Numbered from the stretch's first letter, positions 33,231 through 43,305 are shown. The stretch is 64,000 nt of DNA from Amorphophallus konjac (GCA_022559845.1 CM040126.1:43890458-43954457), one strand, 5' to 3'. Numbers and translations are program-made. The notes: a model not told the origin generated them from the sequence alone.

Positions 33231-35794
33231 GCATGGAGGAGATCTCCTTGTCCTGCAGTCCCCTCGAGTTCGCCATCATCGCTCGGACGCCGCAGGGTCG
33301 TCCACCGTTTCAGGAGATCCGAGCTCACTTCGCTCAACGGTTTCAATTCTCTCAAGACTTCCTTATTAGCTCGATGGATCGGAGGCACCTTCTGCTTTGC
33401 TTCCACAACAAGGAGGACTACCTCCAAGTGCTCCTTAGAGAGCATCTCCTTGTTAAAGGCCGGTCGTTCTCCTTCTTCAAGTGGTCTCTGAACTTCTCCG
33501 CAGATGAGGACTCACCTCTCATCCCAGCTTGGATTGAGTTGCCAGGGCTTCCTGCCAACTTTTACAATGAAGCAATGCTGCTCTCCATAGCTGGAGGCCT
33601 TGGCTCCCCCCTCAAAGTGGATCGTAGCACCTTGTGCCGCACCAGGTCGCATGCTGCCAGGGTATGTGTGCTGATGGACATCTCTAAGAAGCCTCCTCCA
33701 CGGGCCTGGATCGGGTATGGTGGTAGCGGATTTTGGCAAGCCTTGGAATATCCCAAGCTCCCATTGTTCTGCTCTAACTGCAAACGCATTGGCCATCCCC
33801 TGCTCCATTGCAAGAAGCCCCAGGACGGGCTGTCTGGGAACTCGCTGCCGAAGCTTGCTCGCCATGCTGCCCTCGGCCCGTCGACGTCCACTACTGCTGC
33901 CTCCCAGCCGGCTGGGTTCTCTCAGCCCTCGGGACCCCGCTCTTTCCCGCCCCTTGTCACCCAGGACGACCACTGTGCCAAACAGGATCTCCCCGTCCTG
34001 CTTTCGCCTCCTGCTGCCTCCCTCCAACCGGTGCTATGCACCACTCCCCCTGTTTGCATTTCGTCGGACTCTTCACCGACGCCAGTCACTGTTCGCCCTG
34101 AGGGTCTGCTGGGCCCCCACCCACTTCATCCTCTAGTTAACCCTCGGCCCTTGCCTTCCTCCCGGCCCTTTGCCGCCTCTGTCAGCGTGGAAGCCTCCTC
34201 CCTGTTTCTACGAGCTGCCCCTGCTCCGGCTGTCCCCCTTGCGAGTGTGGGCACGGTCTCTGCTGCCCCTGACCTCGGTGCCTCAGAGCTCCTCTCTGGG
34301 TTGGTGCCTCTGCCGCCTACCGTGGTTGCCGCGGCCTCTTCTGCCAGTGGCGTGGCTGCTCCCCTCGCATCCGCGGTCGCTGGGCATCCGTTGCCGGTTC
34401 GGGCCGACGATGGGACCCCACCGCCTCCCCCTCGAGCCGGCGCTGTCACTATTGACACTAGGCTGGTGGAGGCCCCCCCTTCTGCTATGCCTTCTTCCTA
34501 TGCCCCTCTGGCCGCTGTGGAAGATTTGGCTTCATGCCCCCTGCCTGCCCGTGCTCTCCCAGTGCCTCATTTGGACGTTGCTGCTGGAGGCAGCCCTCCT
34601 ACTCCCTCTCCACAGCTACCTTCGCTTCCAACTTCGCTTGTTACTGCACAGGAGGAGCTTCAGGCGTTCGACGTAGCACCCGTGGGCCTGGTCGTCCCTG
34701 GTGCTGCCCCTGTTGAGCTGGCCCCTCCACCTGATGCGGCAGGTTTGGCTTCTTGCCATCTGCATGGCCCGCACGCCTCTGGTCCCGCCACTGGTGCCTC
34801 TGTGGAGGCTTTCTCCCCTCTTCATAGAGCTGGTGACTCTTCTGCTGCTACCCTTCTGAGCGAGGCTACCTTGGAGCTGCCCCCTTCAGTCGTGGTCTCT
34901 ACTGCCCTTGCTACTATGGACGACCGCAGCTGCTCCGTTTCTATTGGGCCTTCTCCAGGTTCTCTCCAGGACGCGCGGAGGTGGACCGCGGACCACCCTG
35001 CACCTCTAGTTCGGGAGTGTGTTCCCCCTCAGTGCCCCCCTCAATGCCCAGCAGAGGAGCTCCCCCTTTTTCTATGCGCCCCACCATTCAGGTGCTCTCA
35101 GTGCCAGGTTTGGAGCCGATCTCTCACTTTCCAGACCTGCCTGCTGCACATGCTAGCTTTGTTGGTCTTGCCCCTCCTCCGGGCTCAGGTTACTGTGGTG
35201 TTCGCCCTCCGTCTCTCCCGGCAGTGGCCTTCGCCCCCCCCCTCGGCTGTTCACCCGTCCGGGAAGGGCGACCCCCCTCCGTGCTCGGAAGCAGCCGTGC
35301 CTGTCCCACCTGCTGCCCGGGTGCCGTCCTCTTTGGTTCCCGACCTCCCGGCACCGGATGCTCACCCCCTTGGCGGCCCTTCCTCTGGGCTTAATGCCAG
35401 TGCGGTAGCTTGGTCCCCGGGGGCTCAGCCCACCTCCCAGGCAGCTAGCATTGAAGGTTCCTCTTCTCCGTTGGCCGCCCCTCGTCTCTCCTTCGCCCAA
35501 GCTTTGAAGAAGAAAATCAACCGGGCCCCGCCCGGGCCGATCGTCGAGTATACCACGCCTCCTGCTCCGGTGCATCCCTCGGATCTTGGCTTGCCTCTCC
35601 GGTTCCCTCTGCTCGTCCAGCCTCTCCACGTCCCCGGGGTTGAGCCTGCTTCGGGGCTTTGTGGCCTTACGGCGGCCCATACGGCTTTCGTGGGCACCGC
35701 TGGCTTGGACCGCTCTCGGCCGCCCTCGAGGTTGGAAGGCGGAGCTCCTCGGCGTTCCCCTCCGGCGCTCCAACTCCACTTCCTCCTCGCGTGA
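33150..35794 (+). pseudogene. LINE ORF1: DUF4283 domain and zinc knuckle
   Basis: The frame is open from 32828, but recognisable protein begins at about 33190 (HAPAFTNGGEPATFFSMEE). DUF4283 (PF14111) spans about 33233-33720 with LSCSPLEFAIIARTPQGRP, RHLLLCFHNKEDYLQVL and PAWIELPGLPANFYNEAML. The CCHC knuckle CSNCKRIGHPLLHC is at about 33770-33812. This pairing is typical of ORF1 (RNA-binding, gag-like) proteins of plant L1-type LINEs. The remaining 660 residues are Pro/Ala/Ser-rich with internally repeated VPG.EP and AAH..FVG motifs; a frame change near 35000-35400 can be inferred because one repeat copy is in another frame. Confidence 0.8.
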
Positions 35795-36029
35795 TCGACA
35801 GTGCATGTTTGAGGACGCCGCCCTCCCTCCTCGTCGTTCCCTTCGGCTCCAGTCTTCTTCGATGGCTCCCCCACCGGCGGCTGTCTCTACTTACATGGAC
35901 GTGCTTGATACTGACGGTTCGGAGGTTGATCCCCTTGATTGCCCCTTCTCTCCAGGTCGTCAGCGCGGTGTCCGTTCTGTCTTCTCATCTGACTCTGAAG
36001 GGGTCTTCGACGAAGATTCCTATTTGTAG
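35770..36029 (+). pseudogene. LINE ORF1 C-terminus after frameshift
   Basis: The sequence reading DRQCMFEDAALPPRRSLRLQ and ending EGVFDEDSYL at TAG 36027 continues ORF1-like, acidic C-terminal protein one frame away from the preceding segment. It is followed by about 270 bp of 3' UTR and the poly(A) tail, leaving no room for ORF2. Confidence 0.55.
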
Positions 36030-36307
36030 GGGTCTTCTTTCTTCTGAGGGTTCTTGGGCCTTGTTTTGGCCCTGGGTTGGAATTTTCTTGGCCTTGTTTC
36101 GCTTTCTTGGGCCTTTGGCCTTGTACGTCTGTTGCGCCTTTTTGGGCACCTCCCCCCCCTCTCCTGTACCCCTTTCCTTTACTGCTTTCATATATGAAAA
36201 TTGCTTGCCTGGTGGCCGGGATAGTGTTTTCATCTTCTTCCGCAATAAAGAGATGAACCCCCTCTCCCGTCTCCCCCCTTGCAAGTATCAACTTTAGTTA
36301 AAAAAAA

Positions 36308-36530
36308 AAGTGCTTGTCCTTGGGATGATCTACTCTGCAGCCGTCAGGGTGTTCATACTTGAAAGAATCACTCCCGATGATCAGCAGGCGATCTGTGTCC
36401 ACAGTCTCGGTCTCTGAATCAGAGGACTTTGCCACTATGGCCAGCTTGCCATGGCCTCTATCCAGAGAATGAACGTCCCTCCACGTCACCACAGCACGGG
36501 AAGAGGAAGAAGAGTCAGATGCCTGGTATC
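36308..36530 (-). pseudogene. PMD gene copy 2, first coding segment
   Basis: SRAVVTWRDVHSLDRGHGK through DHPKDKH matches the start of copy 1 (VTWFNVEDLDREHA to DYPKDKH). A GACACAG-type splice acceptor lies near 36526 on the minus strand, so the initiator may be in an upstream exon. The segment is cut from the rest of the gene by the LINE. Confidence 0.6.
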
Positions 36531-36840
36531 TGTGTCAAATACAAATACAAAGAAAGCGAACAAAGTCAGAAGGCAGCTGTTGAAGACAAAGTCTTTCTGA
36601 CAAAAATTTGGCAGAGTCTCCCCAGCCTGGGAGTTTGCCAGAGCGAAGCGGGAACTCGTCCACTAAGTGACGATTCCTGAAAAAGGTCGTGGGCATCATG
36701 CCAGGGACGAATAGGACACCCGGGGGTGCAGCTTCGACGAAAAGCCTACAAGGAGCCTCCCGGGTCTTGGAAAACAAGGGGTTAGACCCTGAAATCCTAA
36801 CTCACCACTCTACTATCGCCGCCGCACTCTGGAGGGGAAG
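36531..36840. other. Upstream region of PMD copy 2
   Basis: Possible first exon or intron of the antisense gene. No clear promoter was found. Confidence 0.35.
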
Positions 36841-36919
36841 GGAAGAGAGAGAAATTTGAGATGCAAATGAGGTTGAAGTGAGAAAGAAAGGGAAGAAAGA
36901 AGAAGTTATAGGGGGCCTC

Positions 36920-37105
36920 TCACCGGTTTAATCCGGCGCGCTAAAAGGCGCGTCGGTTTAGCATTTCTCGCCTGAAAATTTTTGAAAATCCAAGGCTTTG
37001 GGCTAATGCGGCGCGCTAAATAACGCGCCGAATTATCCTCCTTCCACCTAAAGGGTGCACGCCGTATTAGCCTCCTTCCCATTCAAAGGGGCCACGCCGT
37101 ATTAG
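36920..37105. repeat. GGCGCGCC-type palindrome cluster 1
   Basis: Several copies of (A)ATCCGGCGCGCTAAA and its variants in a region upstream of PMD copy 2 and just before the polypurine tract. Similar clusters occur in the LTR at 38150 and 39955. Confidence 0.6.
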
Positions 37106-37250
37106 CCAAAGCCCCATGGCCACTTCGGATTAACTATCGTGCCGGGTTTAAGGGCCATTCCAAGTCTACGTTAGCCAGATGGGAAATCTGCCCAAACGGA
37201 GCTCATCCACGGGTCCTGCTTCACTCGTGCCTTGCTCGCAACACCCGTGG

Positions 37251-37262
37251 CTGGGGGGCATT
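37251..37262 (+). promoter_or_regulatory. Polypurine tract of Tat element 2
   Basis: CTGGGGGGCATT immediately before the TGTTGGCA start of the LTR, matching the tract at 5771-5786. Confidence 0.75.
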
Positions 37263-37509
37263 TGTTGGCACTCAAAATATATTCAATGGCGATCAAGCCT
37301 CAAAGATAAATGATGCGGCCCACTGAAGCAGAGAAGCCGAAGCAGATCAATACACTGAAGCCTTCTCAAGCTGCCAGAGCCTCAAGTCACTCAGTATGAA
37401 CGCCGGGGGCTTCACCTCCGGAGGATCGAGAAGAATACACCACAAGCTGGCAGTGTCGTAGGGACTGCCCAGTGAACCGGTATCGACTCGATCGTACCGC
37501 GAAGATAAT

Positions 37510-37682
37510 ATCCGTTGTCCGGTCAAGGATGAGAATGCATCCATTGTCCGACCAAGGACAAAGATGTACCCTTCGTCCGACCAAGGATGAGAATGTATCC
37601 GTCATCCGACCAAGGACGAGCATGCATCTGTCATCCGACCAAGGACGAGAATGCATCCGTTGTCCGACCAAGGACAGGGGTA
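37510..37682 (+). repeat. 30-bp minisatellite with hairpin core
   Basis: Six copies of a unit of about 30 bp around TCCGACCAAGGACGAGAATG. Several contain a perfect TTGTCC, GACCAA, GGACAA stem-loop. It lies in U3, 590-760 bp upstream of the TATA box. Confidence 0.85.
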
Positions 37683-38149
37683 TACCAGGTGGCCCGCCAC
37701 CTGAATGAAAGAGCCTCCCGATGTGAAAGAACGCCCTTGGCCCTTCAGCACAAGGAACCGAAGGCTCTATTAGTAGAAGACCCCAGTTACCCGGCATGGG
37801 TATGGCTTCTCAGCATATTTGGTCCGTTAGTGGCCAAATGATCACCCAGTGAGGGCGAAAGCATTTTAGGTGGTATTCCACCTCGCAAGAAATCTACGAG
37901 CATGAGTCAGGTCGAGCCAGCAGCACAAACCACTGTGCCGAAAGCCGCGTCAGCAGAAAACCCGCGTGTACGGGCCTAGGATATACGAGATTCCGCAGGC
38001 GGCCGTTCAGTGGCCTGAAAGCGTTGTCAATATTTCATGCCATGGTTTTGCAAGGCCAGGGCAAGATGAAGGATCACAGTAATTTTCGGAGTCTATCCGG
38101 GGCCCACTGTCTGCCTCATGTCGAGCAAACACAATGAAATGGCATGAAA

Positions 38150-38245
38150 CTGGCGCGCCCCTTAATCCGACGCGCCCTCTATTCGGAGCTCTCTTCCCGG
38201 CGCGCAAAGTAAAGCCTCTTACCCGGCGCGCTACTCCCACGCCGG
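38150..38245. repeat. GGCGCGCC-type palindrome cluster 2
   Basis: GGCGCGCC, GACGCGCC, GGCGCGCA and GGCGCGCT within 90 bp, ending 25 bp before the TATA box. This is a proximal-promoter position within the LTR. Confidence 0.6.
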
Positions 38246-38269
38246 GTGAAGCCATGGTGAAGGTTTTGT

Positions 38270-38277
38270 TATATATA
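38270..38277 (+). promoter_or_regulatory. LTR TATA box of Tat element 2
   Basis: TATATATA preceded by a GC-rich palindrome cluster and followed by the A/G-rich leader starting at about 38297. Confidence 0.6.
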
Positions 38278-38570
38278 TGTGCCCCTTGGGTTGAATGAAA
38301 AAGGAGAGAGAAAAAAGGAGAGAAAAGAGAAAAAAGATAGAAGGGAGATAGACAATCGAATAGAGAACATGCTTAGGAAAGAAGAAAGGGGATTTTTCCT
38401 GAGAGCGAGCCGGAGCGCCACCCCTCCTGTCTGTCCGCCTGAAGTAGCCCGTTGCCGGGGAAGAAGCCTCCATCGACGATACTCTGTTCCTGCAGGTGGG
38501 TTCCGGCGGTTCCTCTCGCAGTTGTTCCCACTGTTGCTTCTCCTGTAAACCTCTGTGAATGTATGAGGTT

Positions 38571-38586
38571 GGGGGGGGGGGGGGGG
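38571..38586 (+). repeat. G16 homopolymer
   Basis: Sixteen consecutive G in the LTR leader region. Confidence 0.9.
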
Positions 38587-39954
38587 CGATGATATGAGCC
38601 TCCCCCCTTCTTCTCTTTGTTTTATTATTTGGGGTTCCTTCTATCTTCCCCGCCTCTTCGCGATCAGGGATTCATCCTTGTCTTTGTAATCGCGGGCCGG
38701 TCTTGAGCGACAATGCCATGCCGTCCCGAATCTGTGTGGTGATGATATTTTTTAATAATAATGCTTTGATGTTGAGCAGAATAGTATCTCATGTACCCTT
38801 CTTCCCCCATCTATTTCCGTGGTTGTGTTCAATTCCTAGTATCCTAGGTGTCTGCGTGTGAATGTCACCTTCACGGTGTTGAGCATGCCCTGGGTTATCC
38901 CAAAGGGGCTACATCAATGATCCCCTCCCCGAGGTCCTTTTATCGCGTAGACCGCATCGAGTATTCGATATGCCCATGTGTTTTCTCCGGGCCGGAGGCG
39001 TGTATATAAGTGCACTCTCCTTCAGCCCCGGAAATGGCTCCTTGGTACTTCCCTATTCGTGGTTATGGGCTTGGGGAAGAGGCCATCTCCAAAATCTGTG
39101 AATGTCGTAATCGTTCATGTTGCAGAAGCCGCTGAACTGTTCGACCATTTGCACCCTTCAGTGCCTTAGTCTTTTGGCTAATCTCCTAACCTTCGGTCTA
39201 GCTCATTAACCTCTCTGCTAACCCGTCAGCTATGATGCATACACATACACATAATCTGTTGTTGTCAACTTATCTATCGAGTGCATTCTGCGTATGTATC
39301 GCATTTGATGGCTTGTTTCCTCGAGGAACTCATTGCCCGGGGAGGGGAACATTCCCCATTGGAGTTTCAAATCACTATGAGGTCTAAGGAGACATGTCTC
39401 GCAATGACATGTATCTCTGTAGATCGTCAGAGGGTGAATATTGAAAGGGGCTCTTAGCCCGACATCAAATCCACATTCCCTCGGGAATGGTGGTGGCTGT
39501 GGGAAGTGCACCTCTCGTAGGCTAGCCCTCGAGGCACCCTCCCATCTTGGCCGTCCCTTGACGATGTTTTCGACTCGTGGAGTGTTGATGCCCCTCGTAG
39601 GCTAGCCCTCGGGGTTTTCCCTCTACTGAAGTCTGCCGGTCACCATTTGGCACTCCCAGCTTTAAGAAGCATACCCCAGATACTGTGGGACTGTCTCCAC
39701 TTCACCCCCGCAACCCTCTGGGTATGGGGAGATGCTGCCCAAATTTTGACTGAATACTTAGTCTAAATTGTGACGAATCTGCAGTGATTAGTCTACTTTA
39801 GACTATGCTCGAGTAGGAACCTCGCATAAGTCTAGACTTGTCTTGATTGCAGGGCACTTGGGACTTAAATAAACCCCCTAATCTTCTCAAGCAATTTCAA
39901 AGTTCTAATAAGTGTGTTTGGCATTTCATTAAAGCCTAAACTACTCAAACCTGC

Positions 39955-40075
39955 CCTAATCCGACGCGCCCCTAAACCGGCGCGCCAATTCTCGGCGCGA
40001 CCCCCCCCGCGTCGCTTTAGCCTTACACTCATAATCCAGTTTACTCTCCTTGGCCTCCACCCGGCGCGCCAAGGG
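39955..40075. repeat. GGCGCGCC-type palindrome cluster 3
   Basis: AATCCGACGCGCC, ACCGGCGCGCC, CTCGGCGCGAC and CCCGGCGCGCC copies in 120 bp. Confidence 0.6.
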
Positions 40076-40149
40076 CTCACCGTTTTAACCTCAAATGGGC
40101 ACCGTGTCGTTTTAGGCCCAACCCCATTTGTACATGCACAGACTTCATC

Positions 40150-40570
40150 CCCTTCTACCTTGCACCGACCCCCCCGCATTGCACAGACCTTGGCTCGCGC
40201 CTGTGCCTGCCTTGCACAGACCTTGGCTCGCGCCTGTACCTACCTTGCATCGACTCACCCATCTGTGCATCGACCCAACCTAATACATGCACCGACCTCA
40301 CTGCTTTGTGCATCAACCTAATGCATGCACCGACCTTTTCACTTGCCTCAATCTAATGCATGCACCGACCTCATCACTCCGTGCATATTCATGCACCGAC
40401 CCTTCTTTGTGCATCAACCTCACCCCGTGCACATTCGTGCACCGACCCTCCTTTATGCATCAACCTCACCTCATGCATGCATTGACCTTCAAACCCTGCA
40501 CCGACCTCATCCGTCTGTGCATCAACCTCATACTATGCATCGACCCTTGGCAGTGCATGAAGTGCACTGA
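40150..40570 (+). repeat. TGCACCGACC / TGCATCAACC minisatellite
   Basis: More than twenty spaced copies of TGCA(C/T)(C/T)(G/A)ACC with C/T-rich spacers of variable length. It occupies the position equivalent to array D (8150-8660): between the conserved blocks that match 7845-7895 and 9290-9530. Confidence 0.8.
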
Positions 40571-40969
40571 CATTGACTTTAATTCAAGGAGGACAGTGGC
40601 TTAATGCATGGAATAAAAATAATGCTTTGACCAAAATAAAAAAATAATGCATTGACTTCATGTACATATCATTGACTATGTGTTGACTCCTGAGGCGTTA
40701 ATGTTAAAGCCCTACCTAATTTAATAAATTTAGCCAAATAAATGAATAAAAAGGGTTTCAATGTCTCCAATTATGCTGAGCATCCATCTTGAAATCATGA
40801 ACATACATTTGCACTGGCATGCATTGCTATCTAAATGAGCATGACTGAACCTTTAATTACATGAATAAATCAATTAATGAACTCGTTGCATTTTGCACGA
40901 ATGGTCAACCAAATGACCTCATTCCACAGCATCCATTAGTGCATTTAGTCAGTATTCTCCATGCCTTCG

Positions 40970-41190
40970 TATCATCCCTCGAGGCATCCTCTCTTGGCAA
41001 TTAATCAAGGGTTGTCCTCTTTCTTAGAGGACGTAATTAACGTCATAACCTTTATGGTATGACGGACTCTGGGTCCCGACACGAACCTCATAATCGACTG
41101 ACCAAGTCAGATCGAGCGCATAAGAAACGTGTCACATACGTGGTTGGCACGTCTACCCATAATAAATGAACGAACGGCCTAGTTCGGAAA
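40970..41190 (+). repeat. Segment homologous to 9290-9530
   Basis: Collinear blocks AATTAATCAAGGG, GTGACCTTTGTGGCATAACG-like, GTCCCGACACGAACC and TTGGCACG are shared in order. At the left site it runs straight into Tat gag; here it runs into non-coding sequence and then a copia-type LTR. Confidence 0.7.
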
Positions 41191-41349
41191 GGAAAAGGAG
41201 AGAATTTAATTTAAGGATTAAGGCTAATTTCCGTCATGTCGAATGCTCATATGTTTAAAGCTTTCAAAATGCATAAACCCAGCTCAAATGAACTTCAAAT
41301 CTATGTAAACATGTGCTCAATCCAAGACATGACTATATGGATATGATCT

Positions 41350-42835
41350 CTTGGGCTAATGAGTTATTTTTGTAGGCAAAGCAAATTTCGGTCGACCAAT
41401 GAAGGCATTTCGGTCGACCAAAGTTTCCAGGATTCAGAACTCTGGAATGTTACAGAGTTCGGTCGATTGATGGCACCAGTTCGGTCGACCGATTCTCCCA
41501 GCACTGAAAAGTTACAGAGCTCTCAGAGTTCGGTCAACCGACCGGACATTTCGGTCAACCGAACCCTTCGAAGCCCCTTTTGTTGACTTTGTTTCTCCAA
41601 CGTGTTCAAAGCATCTCTTTTGGACTTTTGGGTTCTAAAACCACCAGACATGCCTAAATTCGTGGATCTGTGTTTTGGCATGTCCCTTGACCAACCCAAG
41701 ACTTATAAAACCATCTCTTTGAGCCAAGAAATCTCAATGATCCAAGGAGAAAAAGGGAAGGCTACCAAGGGAGAAAGAAAGCTCTGCAAGAACTCCGTGA
41801 ACAGTGATTCGTCCACAAATTCTTCATCCAAGATCAAGCTTTTCAAGATCAAGCTGAGGCAAATCAAGTGGAAACCAAGTGGAGATTCAAGCTTCATTCA
41901 AGATCTACATTATATATTCAGGGGGAGCCTAGATCAGAAGTTCTTCTTTTGTGTTTCATTCTTTAAAGGGTTTTGTGCTTCAAGTTTGTGTTCCTTGTAA
42001 TCTGTAAACATCCGTGTGTGTGTGGATCGACTCAGATCCGTGGTTGTGTGTGCTGTTTCGTTCAGACCAGTGTGTGTGTGTGGATTGTTTCAGATCTACA
42101 CGTGTGTGTATGGGTGGATCATTTCAGATCTACACTTGTATGTGTGTGGATCTATCCGGATTCAGGTGTTCGTGTGTGTAGAGTGTTGCATCTATTGTAG
42201 TGTGTGTGTGTGTTGTTGATCCGGTCGTCGGATAGTGGTGGAAACTCTGTTTCAGTGTGTGTGTGTGTGTGTTGGGGTTTGTTTCCCGTGTGTGTGTGTG
42301 CAGGCGTCGTCCTACGTGTGTGTTTGGAGTTTGACTCTATGTTGGGGATTTATCCCCGTGCTGGTTTTCCAGCAGTGAAGCCTCACCGGGTTTTGGTGAG
42401 GGGTGGACGTAGGTTGCCGTTGTTGCATCTGAACCACCTTAAAATTCCTTGTGCCTTGTGGTTTGAGCTGTGTGGTTTGATCCATTTCTCCTACCTCCTT
42501 TCTGTGTGATTGTTAATGCATATTATTCTTCCGCATTTGTCACTTTAGATCTAGCATAAATCGATCTTTTCTAAGTAGATCTTTGGTATATCGAAAGGTG
42601 TTTTTGAATTGACAAGGCTAGTCTTGTCAGGACAATAGCACCTTGCGTGAGTAGGATCCTTGGATTCATACCTCCGCCTAGTATCGAAGAACTATCGTGG
42701 CGATAGTGTTTGATAGATCAAATTTATAATTAAACAGATCTGAACTTCTTAGTTATATTTTTATCATATCTTTTTAAATAGAGTAAAAGTTTTCTAAAAT
42801 TTGTAATCACCAAATTCACCCCCTCTTGGGTGTCA
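41350..42835 (+). mobile_element. SIRE-like copia LTR
   Basis: Features of SIRE/Maximus-type copia LTRs: repeated TTCGGTCGACC palindromes (41388-41572), an ACTTATAAAACC TATA box at about 41702, ATTCAGGGGGAGC at about 41918, scattered GTGTGTGTG runs, and CAAATTCACCCCCTCTTGGG near the right end. No primer-binding site or gag follows, so it is a solo or truncated LTR. Boundaries are approximate. Confidence 0.65.
41388..41572. repeat. TTCGGTCGACCRA palindrome cluster
   Basis: Six copies of TTCGGTC(G/A)A(C/T)(C/T)(G/A)A in 185 bp, some imperfect, in the distal U3 of the SIRE-like LTR. Confidence 0.8.
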
Positions 42836-43305
42836 TTGATCGCAAGACTTCAGAAACAAGTTGAGACTTATTTTTTCAAGAAAAAGATTATTAATATTAA
42901 TAGATATGTAAGAATAATAATTCTATAATTATGCATGTAACAGGATTATTTACGTAATTCAACCATAAATATTTTTCAAAACACTTTTGCCTTGTCCACT
43001 AATTTTTCCAAAAAACAGTTAATTCATTTTAGAAATAGTTTAGGCTTGATGATTCAGGTTTTAAACAGCAACACCGACAAAAATTGCAAAGGGAAGCGAT
43101 CCTTTATGAGCTACCCAAGCCTTGACTTTTATGTGGCAAATCTGGCAGGAGGCCCTCAAGCTCTGACACATGCCGCAAGGTTCATGAATCATGTAGGAAG
43201 TGTGGAGCGGCCAAAGGACAATGGAACCAACATTATTGATTTACTTTAGAGATATCCAGGCCTCTTTCCCTCCGCTAAGAATAGCTTATTAAAATAATTT
43301 GAATG
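42836..43305. other. Flank between two copia elements, with possible exon fragment
   Basis: AT-rich sequence except for a GC-richer block at 43050-43249. There a frame of 85 residues (from 42992, ending DNGTNIIDLL) is open, and a second plus-strand frame reads a Cys-rich DTCRKVHESCRKCGAAKGQW with one stop. A TTTAAACAG acceptor-like site precedes it. I do not recognise the protein in either frame. It could be a captured exon or a decayed transposon gene. Confidence 0.3.

Larger units (their letters stand above)
31828..36307 (+). mobile_element. ORF1-only LINE derivative (DUF4283)
   Basis: A 4480-bp insertion flanked by a perfect 17-bp duplication AAGTGCTTGTCCTTGGG (31811-31827 and 36308-36324) and ending in a poly(A) tail, with AATAAA at 36244. 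This is the signature of target-primed reverse transcription. The coding part is a long ORF1-like region with DUF4283 and a CCHC knuckle. No endonuclease, RT or RNase H motif is present in any frame, although the 5' and 3' untranslated regions appear complete. It interrupts PMD copy 2 near its N-terminus. Confidence 0.9.
9528..37262 (+). mobile_element. Tat-lineage Ty3/gypsy retrotransposon, internal region (element 2)
   Basis: Domain order on the plus strand is gag, protease, RT, RNase H, a second RNase H, then integrase. The second RNase H is diagnostic of Tat elements (Ogre/Retand group). It is followed by tandem repeats and an antisense PMD gene, then a polypurine tract at 37251-37262 and an LTR. 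Removing the three nested insertions leaves about 16.6 kb of internal sequence, a size typical of giant Tat elements. The 5' UTR and gag N-terminus are missing and pol is broken by many stops, so the element is dead. LTR pairing is discussed under findings. Confidence 0.75.
37263..39756 (+). mobile_element. 3' LTR of Tat element 2
   Basis: Starts TGTTGGCACTC after a polypurine tract. It has a TATATATA box about 1 kb in (38270), then an A/G-rich leader, a G16 run and AT-rich polyadenylation-like sequence (TTAATAATAATG near 38754). The block at 39710-39756 matches 7845-7895. Its right end is uncertain, because homology with the 5' side resumes at 40970-41190. It lacks the CAGCGGCACAC arrays of the LTR at 5787. 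Confidence 0.6.

Noticed and set aside
32225..33445. A 406-residue minus-strand frame opposite LINE ORF1
   Set aside because: Gly/Glu/Arg-rich composition is the complement of the Pro/Ser-rich ORF1 region; no domain, and both strands are open because of high GC.
31917..35794. A host proline-rich or extensin-like gene
   Set aside because: DUF4283 plus CCHC knuckle, 17-bp target duplication and poly(A) tail identify a LINE derivative.
39865..40604. Small frames around the GGCGCGCC cluster and TGCACCGACC array
   Set aside because: Non-coding repeat in LTR-related sequence; residue repeats follow the DNA repeat.
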